Shown piece by piece: positions 49,138-60,588 of a stretch of DNA of 64,000 nt; positions within the stretch are counted from its first letter, which is position 1, and every line of letters starts with the position of its first letter. A program made the translations under genes and the position numbers. The notes below the pieces were generated by a model. It saw only the letters and a list, made by a program, of their open reading frames with translations, ran no database searches and was not told the origin of the DNA. This DNA is from Blasia pusilla (taxonomy: Eukaryota; Marchantiophyta; Marchantiopsida; Blasiales). Where the stretch lies: positions 14,198,001-14,262,000 of the forward strand of contig CM114272.1 of assembly GCA_050084515.1 (NCBI GenBank). The letters are read 5' to 3'.

Positions 49138-49857
49138 CTAGGGTTCTTCTAGCCCGTCACACTCTGGTGCAAACGTCTCGATCCACGCGGTCTGCATATG
49201 CTCAGTGGCTAAGCGTTGAATCTCCTCAGTCAACCCCCAAAGCGGCACCTCTCTTCCACGAACTGATGCGGCTATCATGACACTCCTCTCCATAGAAATG
49301 TTAGGAATGGGAGTATCCTCTGCATGGACATGTCCCTCAATCAAATCACTAGGCCAAGTGATGGCACTACTTAATGCTGCTAAGGTCTCCATCTCTCCTG
49401 GCCGTCGCTCGATCAATGCACCTATGAATCGAACGGGTAATGAGCGAAGACGCCCATCACCTGACTGCCATCGTGGTCTGTAGGATGTTGACTCCTCCCT
49501 GTAATCCAGGGAAAACCCCATCGGGTATAACAATGCTCCACCAACCAAGACGTCGTAGGACTCTACATCAATCACTATCGCCTTGGCTCGCACCACGGAC
49601 TCATCTCTAGGATGTCCCGAGCGAATCCTCACAACGACCTCCTGTCGGATGATATACTGTGTGGTACTAGCTCCACCCAAGGATGTCTGTATCCGGAATG
49701 GACAACGCTCCACATTGACTCTCGTCAAGCCCAATCCTCTGAATGACCCTTTCCCCAACATCAGGGATTGCGCTCCTGAATCCAACAACACGCGTTGCGG
49801 ACTAAAAGCTCTACCTTCTAGACTCACCAACAAGAAGACCTCTCCTTGGTTATCCAA
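49138..49857 (-). CDS. Retroviral-type aspartic protease region of element C
   Basis: 239 open codons. The aspartic protease active site is VLLDSGAQSLMLGKGSF (Asp-Ser-Gly-Ala, residues about 20-30), followed by the flap and strand region TQYIIRQEVVVRIRSG and ESYDVLVGGALLYPMGFSLD. It would cleave the polyprotein. The C-terminal half (LIEGHVHAEDTPIPNISMER, VPLWGLTEEIQRLATEHMQT) is a linker to the methyltransferase, which follows after one stop codon (TAG, just before the ATG of 49119). The - strand start is inside the polyprotein, so the initial Met may not be native. Confidence 0.8.
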   Translation of the reverse strand: MDNQGEVFLLVSLEGRAFSPQRVLLDSGAQSLMLGKGSFRGLGLTRVNVERCPFRIQTSLGGASTTQYIIRQEVVVRIRSGHPRDESVVRAKAIVIDVESYDVLVGGALLYPMGFSLDYREESTSYRPRWQSGDGRLRSLPVRFIGALIERRPGEMETLAALSSAITWPSDLIEGHVHAEDTPIPNISMERSVMIAASVRGREVPLWGLTEEIQRLATEHMQTAWIETFAPECDGLEEP

Positions 49858-50004
49858 AGCAACACAACACTAGGAGAAGCCATGGCATGCTCTATCGTGG
49901 GTCTAACGGCATCTCCGCCATCCTAGCAGCCGCAACTTGCCATGAATATGACGTGGATGGCCCGAGCATCCGCTCCAAGGGCAGGTCCATCCCCTCCTCT
50001 GCAA

Positions 50005-50412
50005 TCACCTCTGAACGTGATGCAGGAACTCCAACTCCACGCTCACATAGCGTAGCGGCCAGCCGGAACACCTCAGTGGGCGTACACCTCCACGCTCATA
50101 TAGCGTACCTCCCAATGTCATAACATCGGAAGTAGAAAATAGCGGAGCACGGTACACCATTATGGCCGCCCCCAACATTGTACTCGACACATGCTCCTCC
50201 TGAGCATCAACAATAGGAGTCGTTGCACTCATTTCTCCCATTCCCCTCCGTGCCTGCACACCAATAACATCACCAACTCTTTGGGAACTCTGATCAGGAT
50301 CCCTCGATGGGGTCCTCATCGCCTCAGACAACATGAAAGATTGAGGAAGCCTAGTATGTTTCCTTGCCTTCCCTCGCTGTGGATCCAACTCTACGGCTGC
50401 TCCACGCGTCAC
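50005..50412 (-). pseudogene. gag-protease linker of element C
   Basis: A 135-codon frame, VTRGAAVELDPQRGKARKHT to YERGGVRPLRCSGWPL. Element D has the matching linker at 61687-61379 (VVTRGAARGTEP and later VTTPIPARVE against ATTPIVDAQE). Low-complexity, Arg-rich, no catalytic motif. It is part of the polyprotein and not a separate gene. Confidence 0.55.
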
Positions 50413-50723
50413 AACTGCGGCGGTCTCTATCTAGGCAACCCCGCATATCCAACCAAAATCCTTCATATCTCTGGCTGCTCCATATGATGTCGATGCCACG
50501 GATCCGGCATCGGGTAACCTCAATGCTATAACAACAATCAGGTCATGTGGCTGCTGTATTTGAGCAGCCATCCCAGCCTCATGCCCGGCGTCTCCCTCAA
50601 CGTGTCTAGGTGGTGGGACTCTACCTCGTCCACATGTAGCTCCATCATCATGTCGGGCAACCTCAGCTCCTCGTCCCCCAACGGAACAACGTGGTACACG
50701 ATCTCTAGGCCCACGCGGAACGG

Positions 50724-52057
50724 CTACTCGCTCTGGTGCCCTCTCAGGCCCTTGGTCCGGACGTAACTCAGGGTGAAAACTGAAACACTTGGCGCGTGTA
50801 TGACCATACCTCTGACAATAGTCACACTGATAACCTCTTGGTGCAGCACCATCTCCTCCTCCATGCTAAGGCACACGTCCATGACCCTGATGAGTGCAAT
50901 CACGTTGATGATGGGCTCCACCACATGACCAACAAGTAATCATAGGCGGCTGCTGCTAAGCCGCACATGAAGGCACATGTCTCTATGACACGGCCTCTCA
51001 GTATCCTCCCTGAGCTTGTGCTGTCACAGTCAACCTATCTCGGAGTCCACGTTGCTGCACTGGTGGTGCAAACAATGTTGATTGTCTGCCCGTGGTGGCT
51101 ATGCTCTCCTCCGCTATGTTGCACTCAATGTTCTTGGCGGTCCTAAAAACATCTTTCAACATAGGGGAGGTGTTCATAAGAAGCACCCCCTCCTGCACCC
51201 GTGTCCGGAGGGTCCGGTCCAGCATCACTTACGATGAATCGATACCGTGAGCCTCTGTCATCCCCTGAGTTACGTTGATCAACCGGCGCAAGCGAGTGTA
51301 AGCTTCACACAAATTCTCACCCGGGCGCCTCTAGAAGTCGGGAATGCTCCACAACTATCTCCGTCTGTACCCCCTGGTAGCTCGCCCTCAACTCAACGAA
51401 GAACTCAACCACGGGGTTGAACCTGGGACGAACCCAACTAGACTGTGCAACTACTCCAGTGCGAGTGACCCCTCCTAAAACATCACTAGTGGAAGAGGAA
51501 GTAGCCTCTATTGACTCCTCCTCCTCATTTGGGAACGGCTCCGTCCATGACACATAGTGTGGGTCATAGTAGAGTCGCCATGCCTCAATCTCCTGGGCAT
51601 ATATGTGGGAGAACTCATGGTAATCGTGCATGGGCGCCCCCTCTAAATGCTGTAACATACCATTCCATGCTATAAACGAGTTGAACTCTCTAGAGTTCCT
51701 AGCCCGCTGTGAGTCACACCAACTCCTAAACTCCGCAATGAAGTCGTGTAGCTCTATGATGCGTACAATACTTGGAAACCTACACGGTCCTCTACCCAGG
51801 TCGTCCATTTGGTACGCCCAACTGCAAGGACCACTCAATGTGTACGGTGGATCACTAACACACTCCTCTACACGCTCCCCCTCGTCTGAAGACGACATAG
51901 AAGGAGATCGAGGTGGTCTCTCACGTGGAGGCCCTCGAAACCTCGTACCACTATGGGTAAACCCTCTAGAGCTACTCTCAGGTCCACTACCTCGCCTCTC
52001 AAAATCCCAAAAGGATGCCATGATGACCCTCATGCCCTCTCTTGCAATCACTCTCAA
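50724..52057 (-). pseudogene. gag of element C with zinc knuckles
   Basis: The capsid-like part, 52057-51317, reads SFWDFERRGSGPESSSRGFT, then DDLGRGPCRFPSIVRIIELH, FIAEFRSWCDSQR, FNSFIAWNGMLQHLEGAPMH and DYHEFSHIYAQE, a helical gag profile. 51228-50998 continues (LRTRVQEGVLLMNTSPMLKD) in a second frame. At about 50925-50770 two zinc knuckles are readable: an atypical CWSCGGAHHQRDC (CX2CX4HX3C) and a standard CDYCQRYGHTRAKC (CX2CX4HX4C), separated by a stop. Element D shows the same order. This would be the RNA-packaging capsid protein of the element; at least three disruptions are present. Confidence 0.75.
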
Positions 52058-54093
52058 CCTCGCGTGTAATCACTCGATCACTCAATCTACACTCTCTCAA
52101 TGAGACGTGTACTGTGCGATTACAAGTGGCGTGGTGTGGCAATCGGCTACTGTCCTATCATCTCATCGACAAGACATACCCTCAACTCTGGACATCCCAC
52201 ACAGGTCTATGTCCCCTTAACCCATTCATCAATGATGCTCTAAACATCTGCACGAAACCCAATACCCGTAATTCCCTCACACGTGCAGGGTAAGAGACCA
52301 GAAGGGGTAACTTGACAATAATGTCGATGTCACTCCTCGACAACTGCAATCTTGACCCCAACTCAATCGTGAAGATAACTCCTCCAATCAAAAAGTCGTA
52401 CTCCTCTCATACTAAGGCTGCTCAAACCTCCTCAATGTGCGGTGCAGGTCCATCGGTCTCTTGCAGCACTGGCGACACGGAACGACTACAAACGGCACGA
52501 CATTTGGGAATGGGAGCATACCCACCTCAATCAGCAATTCACACACTCTGCTCCTTAGTGAAGGAGTGGCTCTGGAATTGAGACGGTGCGGTGCGGCCAT
52601 GAGCAGCACGACATGGCAATCGGCGGCGCGTTGCAGCTACGGGCGTCACAGAACGGTACTCGATCGTCGTCGAGCGGCTACCAATCACAACATAGCAGCA
52701 TAAAATGAAAACTCAAACACCATAATCCAAGGTCATGTGCCATTACTGGTTGATGACAAAAATGCGATGACGGTGGCGGCCAAAACAAAGTACGTGGTGG
52801 TGGCGCAAGTTAGAGAATCAAGGGTCGTTGTGGAAGACCCTCCACTCCGTAATGGTGGCAATGGCAACCAAGGATGGACAACATCCAAATGCGGCTCTAA
52901 GCAATGCTAGGCGGCAGCGGCCGATGGTGGATGGTGGATGGTGGACTGTTGACAATGACTATGACGGCGACGGCCGGCGGCGGCGTGGCGGCTCGTTTAG
53001 GGTTATAACAATTTAACCCTAAAAATCGCCAAGCAATGGGAATTTTTCAAGATTGACAATAACTTTTTGCTCGCAACTCCAAATTGCACTTTTTTTTGTT
53101 GTACAACGTGCACATCTTTACGATCTACGATGGCATTAAAAAATATTTTGAATTGGATATTTCAGTAAAAATTGACAGGGACTGTTGTAAAGCCCAATGT
53201 CTTTTTCTCCTACACAAAATTTGGCAGCCCTTCCGCACTGATTTCTCCAAACGAAAATGTATAACCTTTGAGACAAAAAATCAGCAAGCTACATGGTGCT
53301 CCCGAAAGCATCGGCATGGAACAATCCACCTCCATACTCAATTCCTATAAAAAATTGGGCAACGCTTCCGCGTGCCACTCTCCCATAAAAAAAATCATCA
53401 AAGCAAAACAACAAACTCGCACCGCTCTTGCTCCAGTGAGCACTCCCATGAGCCATGAAGCAGGGAACACAGTCCCCCAGCGTGCACCAAACATTGAGCA
53501 ACAAGTGAGCTCCCCCATGAAGCTCTCTCACTCACTCATTCTCTCTTTGTAAAATAAAGATCCTATCTCTCTCACAACACCATAGTTCTCACATGTGTGC
53601 ACTTTCACATGTCTCTCTCAATGTGAAACCAAACCCACTCTCTTAATGAGAGGCTTGGGTTACACACACAATGCAAGCAAGACCATAACTCCGCCGCCTC
53701 ATGTCAAGAGGTTCAACAAAGAGAGAATGAGCTCTTAAGCTCTCTCTCCTTGAGGTATACCCCTCCCCTCTCCCAAGCTCTCTCCATGGTAACCTATGCT
53801 CCCAAATCACCACCTTGGCTCTTGACCTAATGTAGGAGGTCAAGGGTCACTTACCAAAAATAGAAAGTTGATCATATACTTGAAATGGTACTTACCTAAA
53901 ATAGTAAGTTATTCAATATGGCTCCAAATGAGCCGAAACGAATGGGAAACCTACTCTCTCAAGTTTCCTGGGGCCTCGATACGTCATCCTCAACCTCCTG
54001 AGTCTGTCCTCCACTACTGCAAAGGCGCTCTACTAGATCTCATCGATCTATCCTAAAAGACGTGATAGGCAGAGCGCCTTCGCGAGTAGAGGC
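52058..54093 (-). other. Long 5' leader of element C
   Basis: About 2 kb between the 5' LTR and gag. The LTR-proximal 550 bp (54093-53540) are the same sequence as the interior of the miniature elements at 31.4, 38.2 and 44.1 kb, including the hairpin CTTGACCT-N8-AGGTCAAG (53821-53844). The rest is unique here. A frame at 52600-52412 (MAAPHRLNSRATPSLRSRVC and so on) might be a leader ORF, but nothing supports its expression. A GGATGGTGGAT run lies near 52925-52945. Confidence 0.6.
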
Positions 54094-54979
54094 TGTCGTG
54101 CGCATACATATTGCTACACAACATACATCGCTCATCACATCTACACCACACAACACCGATCTTCCCCACACACGGGTCGATCCACACATGTACAAAAATC
54201 AACTCATACATATACATGGAGATCACTCAACGGACAGCGCTTCCGCCCACGGCCTTCCGAACAGAAAAATGACACAAAATGACACGTCTCCAAGGGCTCC
54301 CCAACCGAGGCAACTCGCTTGCCTACCTGCAAACAACTTAATTCCCCACCCTTTGACATCTTTCTCATGTAAAAATAAAGAGTAGTAAAAACGGCACACC
54401 CGGCCTAAAACTCCACTCCTCAATCTACATTGGCATATCGATCCTCGTCCACCTTGTGCTATCAAGGAATCCGGACGCTAGCATCCTAGTCCTAGCTCAC
54501 ACACATACAAGGGAGGTGCTCCTACGGCCCAACATGAGAAAGATGGCTTAGAAAGCCATCTTCCTCTCTTATATAGGTTGGGAAGAGCCAAAAGGCTCAA
54601 ACCCCAAAAATAGCCCTTCCCTTGGTAACTCTGCGCGACACGAGGTTTATCGGCGAGTGACTTGGTCAACAAGTCACCCGGTGTAAAAGACCTCAACATG
54701 AAAGTCGCCGAAACGCGTTCGACGCAATGGACCTATCCTCAACCTCATCCGACACTGTGGGACAAAGTTACACTCAAGATAGTCCGTTGGCTCCTACACC
54801 CTATCCACGATAGATCTCGGCCTATCGGCTACTCAGATGTGACAGCTGTCGTGCATATATATCGCTACACAACATACATCGCTCGTCACATCTACACCAC
54901 ACAACACCGATCTTCCCACACACGGGTCGATCCACACATGTACAAAAATCAACTCATACATATACATGGAGATCACTCA
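54094..54979 (-). mobile_element. Miniature LTR element between elements D and C
   Basis: LTRs at 54979-54847 (133 bp) and 54229-54094 (136 bp) are almost identical: on the - strand both start TGAGTGATCTCCATGTATAT, contain GATGTATGTTGTGTAGCRAT and end GCACGACA. The 617-bp interior has no gag or pol; parts of it recur at 41.94-42.21 kb. The upper LTR directly follows the polypurine tract of element D (its 3' LTR), and the lower LTR is the 5' LTR of element C. The three units therefore form a tandem array that shares LTRs. Confidence 0.75.
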
Positions 54980-55057
54980 ACCGCCCCCCTAGCTGGCAGT
55001 TGGATCCTCCTAACTCCAGATAGAAAATATCACATCTCTCTGACATGACCTACTACC

Positions 55058-55498
55058 CTATACACATCTCGGACACATCCATCGCCCCTGTGGGAACCAC
55101 ATCAAGAGGGGGGGGACATGACATATGCCACCTCGAGAACAACCATCACATACCAACATGGTGGTCGCACCCCTCGCAGATCCGCACAACATACACCTCA
55201 AGCCTGCAGGTACCACTGCCAAGCTTGGATCCACCGTCCCATCTACGTTCGGAAGATGACATGACGCACAATTGCACATCTTTCCAAACCATACCATCCC
55301 GCCCCTCCAACATGAGGACTCGTCGGTAATACCTCGCGCACACGTAGGGATCGCGGCGCCTGCGCAGTGACATCTAGCGCCGTGGGTGCCGCTGCTTTGT
55401 AAATACACGTAATCTCCAAGATGAAACCTCCTAATCCCTGGACAATAACCTCCTCCACGAATGGTCGCGCACCTCAATGTATCTCTATCTTTGGGCAA
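55058..55498 (-). pseudogene. Integrase tail and PHD finger of element D
   Basis: An open frame of 146 codons that switches register inside. It reads DRDTLRCATIRGGGYCPGIR, then HLPNVDGTVDPSLAVVPAGL, then the PHD with CMLC, CDGC and WMCPRCV at the stop. The middle of the PHD, GGICHVPPLL in this frame, becomes GWHMSCPPLL in the next frame, so a small indel has damaged the His-Cys pair. A run of eight G (reverse strand) in the finger is the likely site of slippage. Confidence 0.75.
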
Positions 55499-55689
55499 TA
55501 GCTAAGTTCTCAAAGGCCATAGGCATAACTCTCGAAAAACTTCGCCCTCTCGAGAACATGCTTGCACCCACACCTTTGGATCATCAAGATCTAACACCTT
55601 CGCCATGTCACGTCGAATCGCTGCAGTAAATCGGCTCTCTCCCAAAGAGCAAAAAGTACGGTGAAAATGACGCCAAGGATGCCTGCCCG

Positions 55690-56330
55690 ACTAAAGCGAT
55701 AACCATAGCCAACCATGGCAATCAGAGGTCCCACTCCTTGAATTGTCCCCGCATTGCAAGCCATACTTGTGCAATCCTCTCTTCACCGTCTGCACCACTC
55801 TCTCCGCCAATCCATCCGCCTCAGGATGATCCTCGGCGTGGTGCGGTGATCTATCATCGCCTTTGATCACACAAGGCACGAAACTCTCCCGAACTCGGTA
55901 CTGGTCGGGTCAACACCTCGCCGGTGCACCAAAGTGACTAAGCACACGATCTAGAAACGCATAAGCTGTTCCCTCGCTTGCCTTGTCTGGTAGTGCCACC
56001 AACTCTATCCACTTGGAGAAATGCTCCACCATGACCAACACGTTCCTATGATGACGCCCTGTCAATGGCAAAGGTCCCATAAAGTCTAAACTCCACCGAT
56101 AACCTAAACCCATAATCGGCAAAGGATGTAACTGCGGAGTGGGAGCATTGAAGGATGCTCGCACTCTGTCACATACCATACATTTGGCCACAAAATCTTT
56201 GACCCCAATATGCATGCGCGCCACCAATCTGAACCTAGAGTAAGTGTAAAAGGCACGCTTTACTCGAAATGTCCCAACTCCTCATGGGCATGTCGCACTA
56301 CACGTGCTTGCTTTGGGAAGGATGAGGTAC
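55690..56330 (-). pseudogene. Integrase of element D
   Basis: 56227-55910 is open: AKCMVCDRVRASFNAPTPQL, GYRWSLDFMGPLPLTGRHHR (first Asp), VEHFSKWIELVALPDKASEG. The second Asp region (EVLTDQ-like) is broken by a frame change near 55910. The Glu region HHAEDHPEADGLAERVVQTV is in 55879-55691. The HHCC zinc region upstream (about 56330-56230) is frame-damaged. Confidence 0.75.
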
Positions 56331-56395
56331 CACTCGTATCCTACCATCTCCCCATACCCGCAAAATGTGAGTCCCCTCCCACCGAACCTCTTGGC

Positions 56396-57900
56396 TCAGA
56401 GGATCCGATCCCGATCCCTAGCACTCCTTGACTCGCAATGACGCCAAATGCGCAAGAAGTCCACAACCTCCACGTCGTCATGGATATCACGACCACCTGC
56501 CGCCTCCTCATTAACCTCCGGATCCAAAGACTCATCATCCAACCCCACCACCGAGTCATCACCGTGGGTTGACCTGCCATAGTCAACCAACAAAGATAGA
56601 CAGATGCATGCCAACCGAGCACCATCTCCTCATCACTCTCTCCGTGCCATCGAGCTCCCGTGACGTCTCTCTGACTCGGACATGGGTTACAACTCAACCC
56701 ATCCGCATCCTGGTTCAGCCGACCTGGCCTATGAACCACCTCAAACTCATATTCCTGTAGTAATAGAGCCCACCTGGCAAGCTTTCCCGTAAGCTTGTGC
56801 CGGACTCCATCAACCACTTCAACGGCTGATGATCAGTGATAAGTGTGAAAGGGTTGCCAAATAAATAGCACCTAAAATGTGCCATGGCCCACACTGCAAC
56901 CAAGCACTCTCCCTCGTAGGAGTTGTAATTTGCCTCTGCAATGTTGTTCGATCGACTCGCGTAAGCCCACAACGAACTCCCTCTCTCGTCATCCCTCTGA
57001 GTAAGCATTGCTCCTAGACCCAACATGCTCCAACGTATGTAATCGAATGGGTGACCCTAACCGGTCTCTGTAAAATGGGTGAGGACGTCAACCTGTCCCT
57101 GAGCTCCTGAAATGCTCGCTCCTCGATCATCTCCCCACAACCACACTGATCAAGTCTCATCAACAAGGTCAAAGACTTTGCGATCGCACTAAAACCCTTG
57201 ACATACCAGTCGATAGAAGTTCGCCACCCAAGAAATGCTCGGACTCGACTCACATCAGAGGGTGTGGAATGCGCAATAGCCTCTACCTTCGCTCTGCTGA
57301 ACGCCTAACCCACTCGGGTATATGGTGTGTCCCAAGTACTCAATGCACATGAAAGAATCTGACTTGCTGGATGTAACTTCAGGTCCATGTAATCGCAACG
57401 CGAAACACCTCCTCCAAGTGTCGCTCATGCTCTCAACCGTGGAATCAAGATAAGAATATCATCTATGTAACATCATACAAAATCCAAGCCAGCCAGTAAT
57501 CCTATCCATCACACTCTAAAACTCTCAGCGCGTTCTTCAACCCAAATGGTAAGAACCGCCACCGATACAAGCAATCTCTCCCGAACCGATCTATCCCTGA
57601 ATGTTGTCTTCTCCCTGCCCTCCAACCCGATAGGAAGCGATGATAGCCAACACGGAGATCTAAAAAGCATCAAGATCTTTGCATGCCCTACCGCATCAAA
57701 GATCTCTCAGAGTAGGCATGGCATACCGATCGACTCGTCTGCCGGTTGATAGGACGGTAATCTCCACACATCCGCCTATCCGCCCAATTGCCATACATAT
57801 CCTTCTTTGCCGGCATGACTGCGGCAGGATGCATACTCCCCATGTGACAACTCCACAAGTCCCGCCTCGCGCTCAATCAAGGCTCGCTCCATATCGAATA
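56396..57900 (-). pseudogene. Reverse transcriptase and RNase H of element D
   Basis: RT is split over frames: MPAKKDMYGNWADRRMCGDY and RPINRQT (57876-57688), a catalytic box CYIDDILI near 57450-57470, and the thumb SRVRAFLGWRTSIDWYVKGF (57253 onwards). RNase H is at 57026-56715 (MLGLGAMLTQRDDERGSSLW, NYNSYEGECLVAVWAMAHFR, LITDHQPLKWLMESG). The region upstream towards the methyltransferase (57.9-58.1 kb) has the same ERRR/MERALIE-type RT leader as element B. This shows that the methyltransferase directly precedes RT in the polyprotein. Confidence 0.75.
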
Positions 57901-58126
57901 CCAGAGGGTCGATTTAAAGATTGGCGTATCACTAGCCAACTCAACCAGATTCGGGACCCTTCAGCGCACCCAAGTCTCTCATCATCAAGGCAAAACAACC
58001 GACATGCCCTCTCAGAAACCTATGAACTCGCCGTCGCTCTCCTCCTATCAACTTGAGACCTATCACAAGCTCCCAAGTCTCCATCGTGACCTCACTCAGA
58101 GAGGACGCAACCTCCGGCTTTGGTTG

Positions 58127-59546
58127 CTATGTAGCAACCCTAGCCACCTCCGCAACAGCCACTCCACTCTGACCTCCTACACCATGCTCCATATCCAAAA
58201 AATGAACATGTGCTACTCTAGCCGCCTTCGCACTCTCTGCTCGAACGACGTCCCAGGAAGTCCATGGGTGCCTATCTCTCCTCGTCTTGCCCCCAGCCAA
58301 TGCCTGTATGCACCAGAGGCGTGGTCCAACTCGTGGACGTGACGGCATGGATGACACTCGCATCCGTCTTTGCTCAGCCATACCTAGGCTGACTATCCAT
58401 GTGAGAGAGTTGAGGTCCATCGCCTGCCCCAACACCTGTCTCCATGATGCCTCAGTCATCCCTGGCACCGCCGTGGTACCGGTAGTGAACCCCATGGCGC
58501 GCTCGCGCTCATCTGATGTAGGCTCCTCCAATACTCCGGTCACCTCATCCCAAATCATGCATGGTCCTCCCTGACGAAAGGCATGGGATGCTGGGAAGCT
58601 CAACCAACGTAGGTAAGGCTGCCCTCAACTCCCCCACCCTATTGGCCGTGGCCAACGGTGGTCTATCATCGCGTGTCACCACTTGAGATCGACGCCCTGA
58701 GTCCAAAATAGCATCCACCGTGAGATGTGGTGCTCTCTGGACTCCACTGTAGGCTCGACTCAGTACCTCTGATGGTATCAGGTTCGTCCACCACAGTCGT
58801 GGACGATGGCACGTGACCCAACTCTCACTGCATCTAACAACACAGCCGGTCCCAACCAGGACCTCACCTGATGTACACTCGTCATCACACGTGCACGAGT
58901 ATCTCCCAACAACGGCACGTTCTCCAAAATGTACGTTGGAGAACATATCTGACTTTGCTGCAAGTGTCGTACTACTCGCAGCATCTCCCAAAACATCCCT
59001 GACCTCGGATCCTGCAATCCAAATCCTCACGGTGATGAATGACCCCGACATGGCCATCCAAAGAATCACCAAATGAATGGTGCCAACTCTATCCAGATCC
59101 TCCGCCCCCACCAAAGATATGTCGACGGGTAGCGTATGCTGGTATCCCCGTACTGCAGATACCGACAACAACTCAGGATACCTCTGGACCAATCTCGCCA
59201 CGAGACGTAATGATACTCGCCGCGCGGTCTCATCTCTCTCCACATAAAGGTACTGATGCACCCGTATGCCCGCCTGCAATACTGCAGCCAATCCGGTGCT
59301 AATCCCTCCAAAGAGATCTAACACCCTAACATCCTCCTCTGGGCACTGCCACACAACACGTGTGGTATCTAGTGGGGTCATCGTCTCCACTCCAAGAGCC
59401 CGATCGCCACGTGACTCTCGCTGCTCTGGGATAAAAACATGACTCCACGCCTGCCTCACGAGGTCGTCGACACTCCTCTCAGAGCTCTCAGTCGTACCCC
59501 ATAATGGTGAAGAGGCATCGCTAACATGGGAAGAGACACCCGCCAT
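58127..59546 (-). pseudogene. C5-cytosine DNA methyltransferase domain of element D
   Basis: From 59546 the frame contains MTPLDTTRVVW (shared with element C), motif I VRVLDLFGGISTG (about residues 73-85) and YLYVERDETARR (motif II). Near 59050 the catalytic region is frame-shifted: the next frame reads GWPCRGHS (Pro-Cys), QDPRSGMFWEMLRVVRHL and TYILENVPLLG (motif VI; 59017-58778). Motif VIII, HRPRLWWTNLIP, is back in the first frame. 58603-58127 adds ERERAMGF (IX) and QVLGQAMDLNSLTWI (X), then a linker towards RT. The region between VIII and IX (VLSRAYSGVQRAPHLTVDAI and so on) would hold the target-recognition part. Two frame shifts make it inactive, yet all key motifs survive. Confidence 0.85.
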
Positions 59547-59592
59547 GGCCTGTCTCTCCGTGGGACTATCCGCTACTGGGACATCCTCCGCA

Positions 59593-60588
59593 TGTCGCGA
59601 CCCTCATGACCAAACAAGTGCCAAGCGGAACATCGGAACATTAGCGGGCTCACGCTAAGATGGTTTGCGCATTGGAGTTGTCTCAAAGAGGAGACAAGAG
59701 ACGAGACGCGAGCGAGAAGTCGCGTTTCAGATATGATGGTCGCGACTCAGAAACCTGGACCAAACGCGGAATAAGATTTGAAAGAAGTCGAGTCTAGGAA
59801 GTGGGTTGCCAAAGGAAAGATCCGGATTTGGAACGCCACTTGCGTTTGAGAGTGTCCGACTGTATTTATGGCCATAACTTTTAGCGCCAAGATGCGTTTG
59901 GAGCAAATAAGGGTGTGTTGGAAAGCTTATGGAGAGCCGGTCCAAACGCACCAAAGATTGCTGCAAACGCATAAGCAGCAGTCGAGATACGTCCCGAAAA
60001 CGACTGTAAGTGGAGTCGGGTTGAGGGCCACAATGAAGGGCCCGAACCTCTTTTCCCAAAGGGGAGGGGTTATTGGAGAACCCCAGAAGTACTAGTAAGG
60101 GGGAAGGTCTCCGAGAGTGCTTGGAACCCAAACCCCACTTTGGGCTGGGGCGCTCAAGGGCATGGAACGGAACGCGAGTTTGGGCGTTGGGTTGGAAAAC
60201 CTGCACCAAGTCCATTGAGGCGATTTTAGACATCCCTCTTGGATTTCACGCCGCGATTCAATTACTTGGGTCTCGGTTCGGAACTCATACGAGGCCCGTT
60301 GAACAGTTGGGATCGCTAGGCATGCAAGTGCCGTTTCAGATCCCTGGACTAACCAGGAAGTCTGTTCCAAGTCTTGAAGGACTTGCCATGTGTTGGGAGC
60401 TAGGAACTAAGGAAGGTTGAGCTTGATGAGACGCCGAGTCGAGGACTCGGTGGGTTGAACGCCGGTTGGCCTGCACCGACTAACGAGAGTGCGTGTTTGG
60501 GTGCAGATCGGCGATGAGTTCGTGACCTACTGAACGCACGCTTCTGCAACACTAAAGATTGACGTTCAACGAGAGTAGGGGCGCAACA
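59593..60588. mobile_element. Solo LTR (996 bp) inserted in element D
   Basis: Begins TGTCGCGACCCTCATGACC and ends GGGGCGCAACA, so it has TG...CA ends. It is flanked by a 5-bp target-site duplication CCGCA (59588-59592 and 60589-60593). It interrupts the protease-methyltransferase linker between GELLEGNAHA and EDVPVADSP. It has no coding region and is about seven times longer than the host element's LTR, so it belongs to a different LTR family. The 3'-terminal 190 bp recur at 5195-5378. The transcriptional orientation is not determined. Insertion followed by LTR-LTR recombination explains it. Confidence 0.85.

Larger units (their letters stand above)
46525..54229 (-). mobile_element. Ty3/gypsy element C with DNA methyltransferase domain
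   Basis: A large - strand gypsy element. Order from its 5' end: LTR 54229-54094, leader to about 52060, gag with zinc knuckles 52057-50724, linker, aspartic protease 49857-49138, cytosine-5 methyltransferase 49119-48125, RT thumb and RNase H 48112-47301, integrase 47205-46525. The RT fingers and palm are deleted, and the integrase end, PHD and 3' LTR are replaced by copia sequence. Stops and frame changes separate the parts. Comparison with elements B and D gives the undamaged order. Confidence 0.85.

Noticed and set aside
52182-52609. Possible leader ORFs upstream of gag in element C, with a faintly similar frame upstream of gag in element D (63461-63694)
   Set aside because: The similarity is limited to a short SYP-containing stretch, one frame lacks an ATG, and no domain is visible. 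Not strong enough to call a gene.
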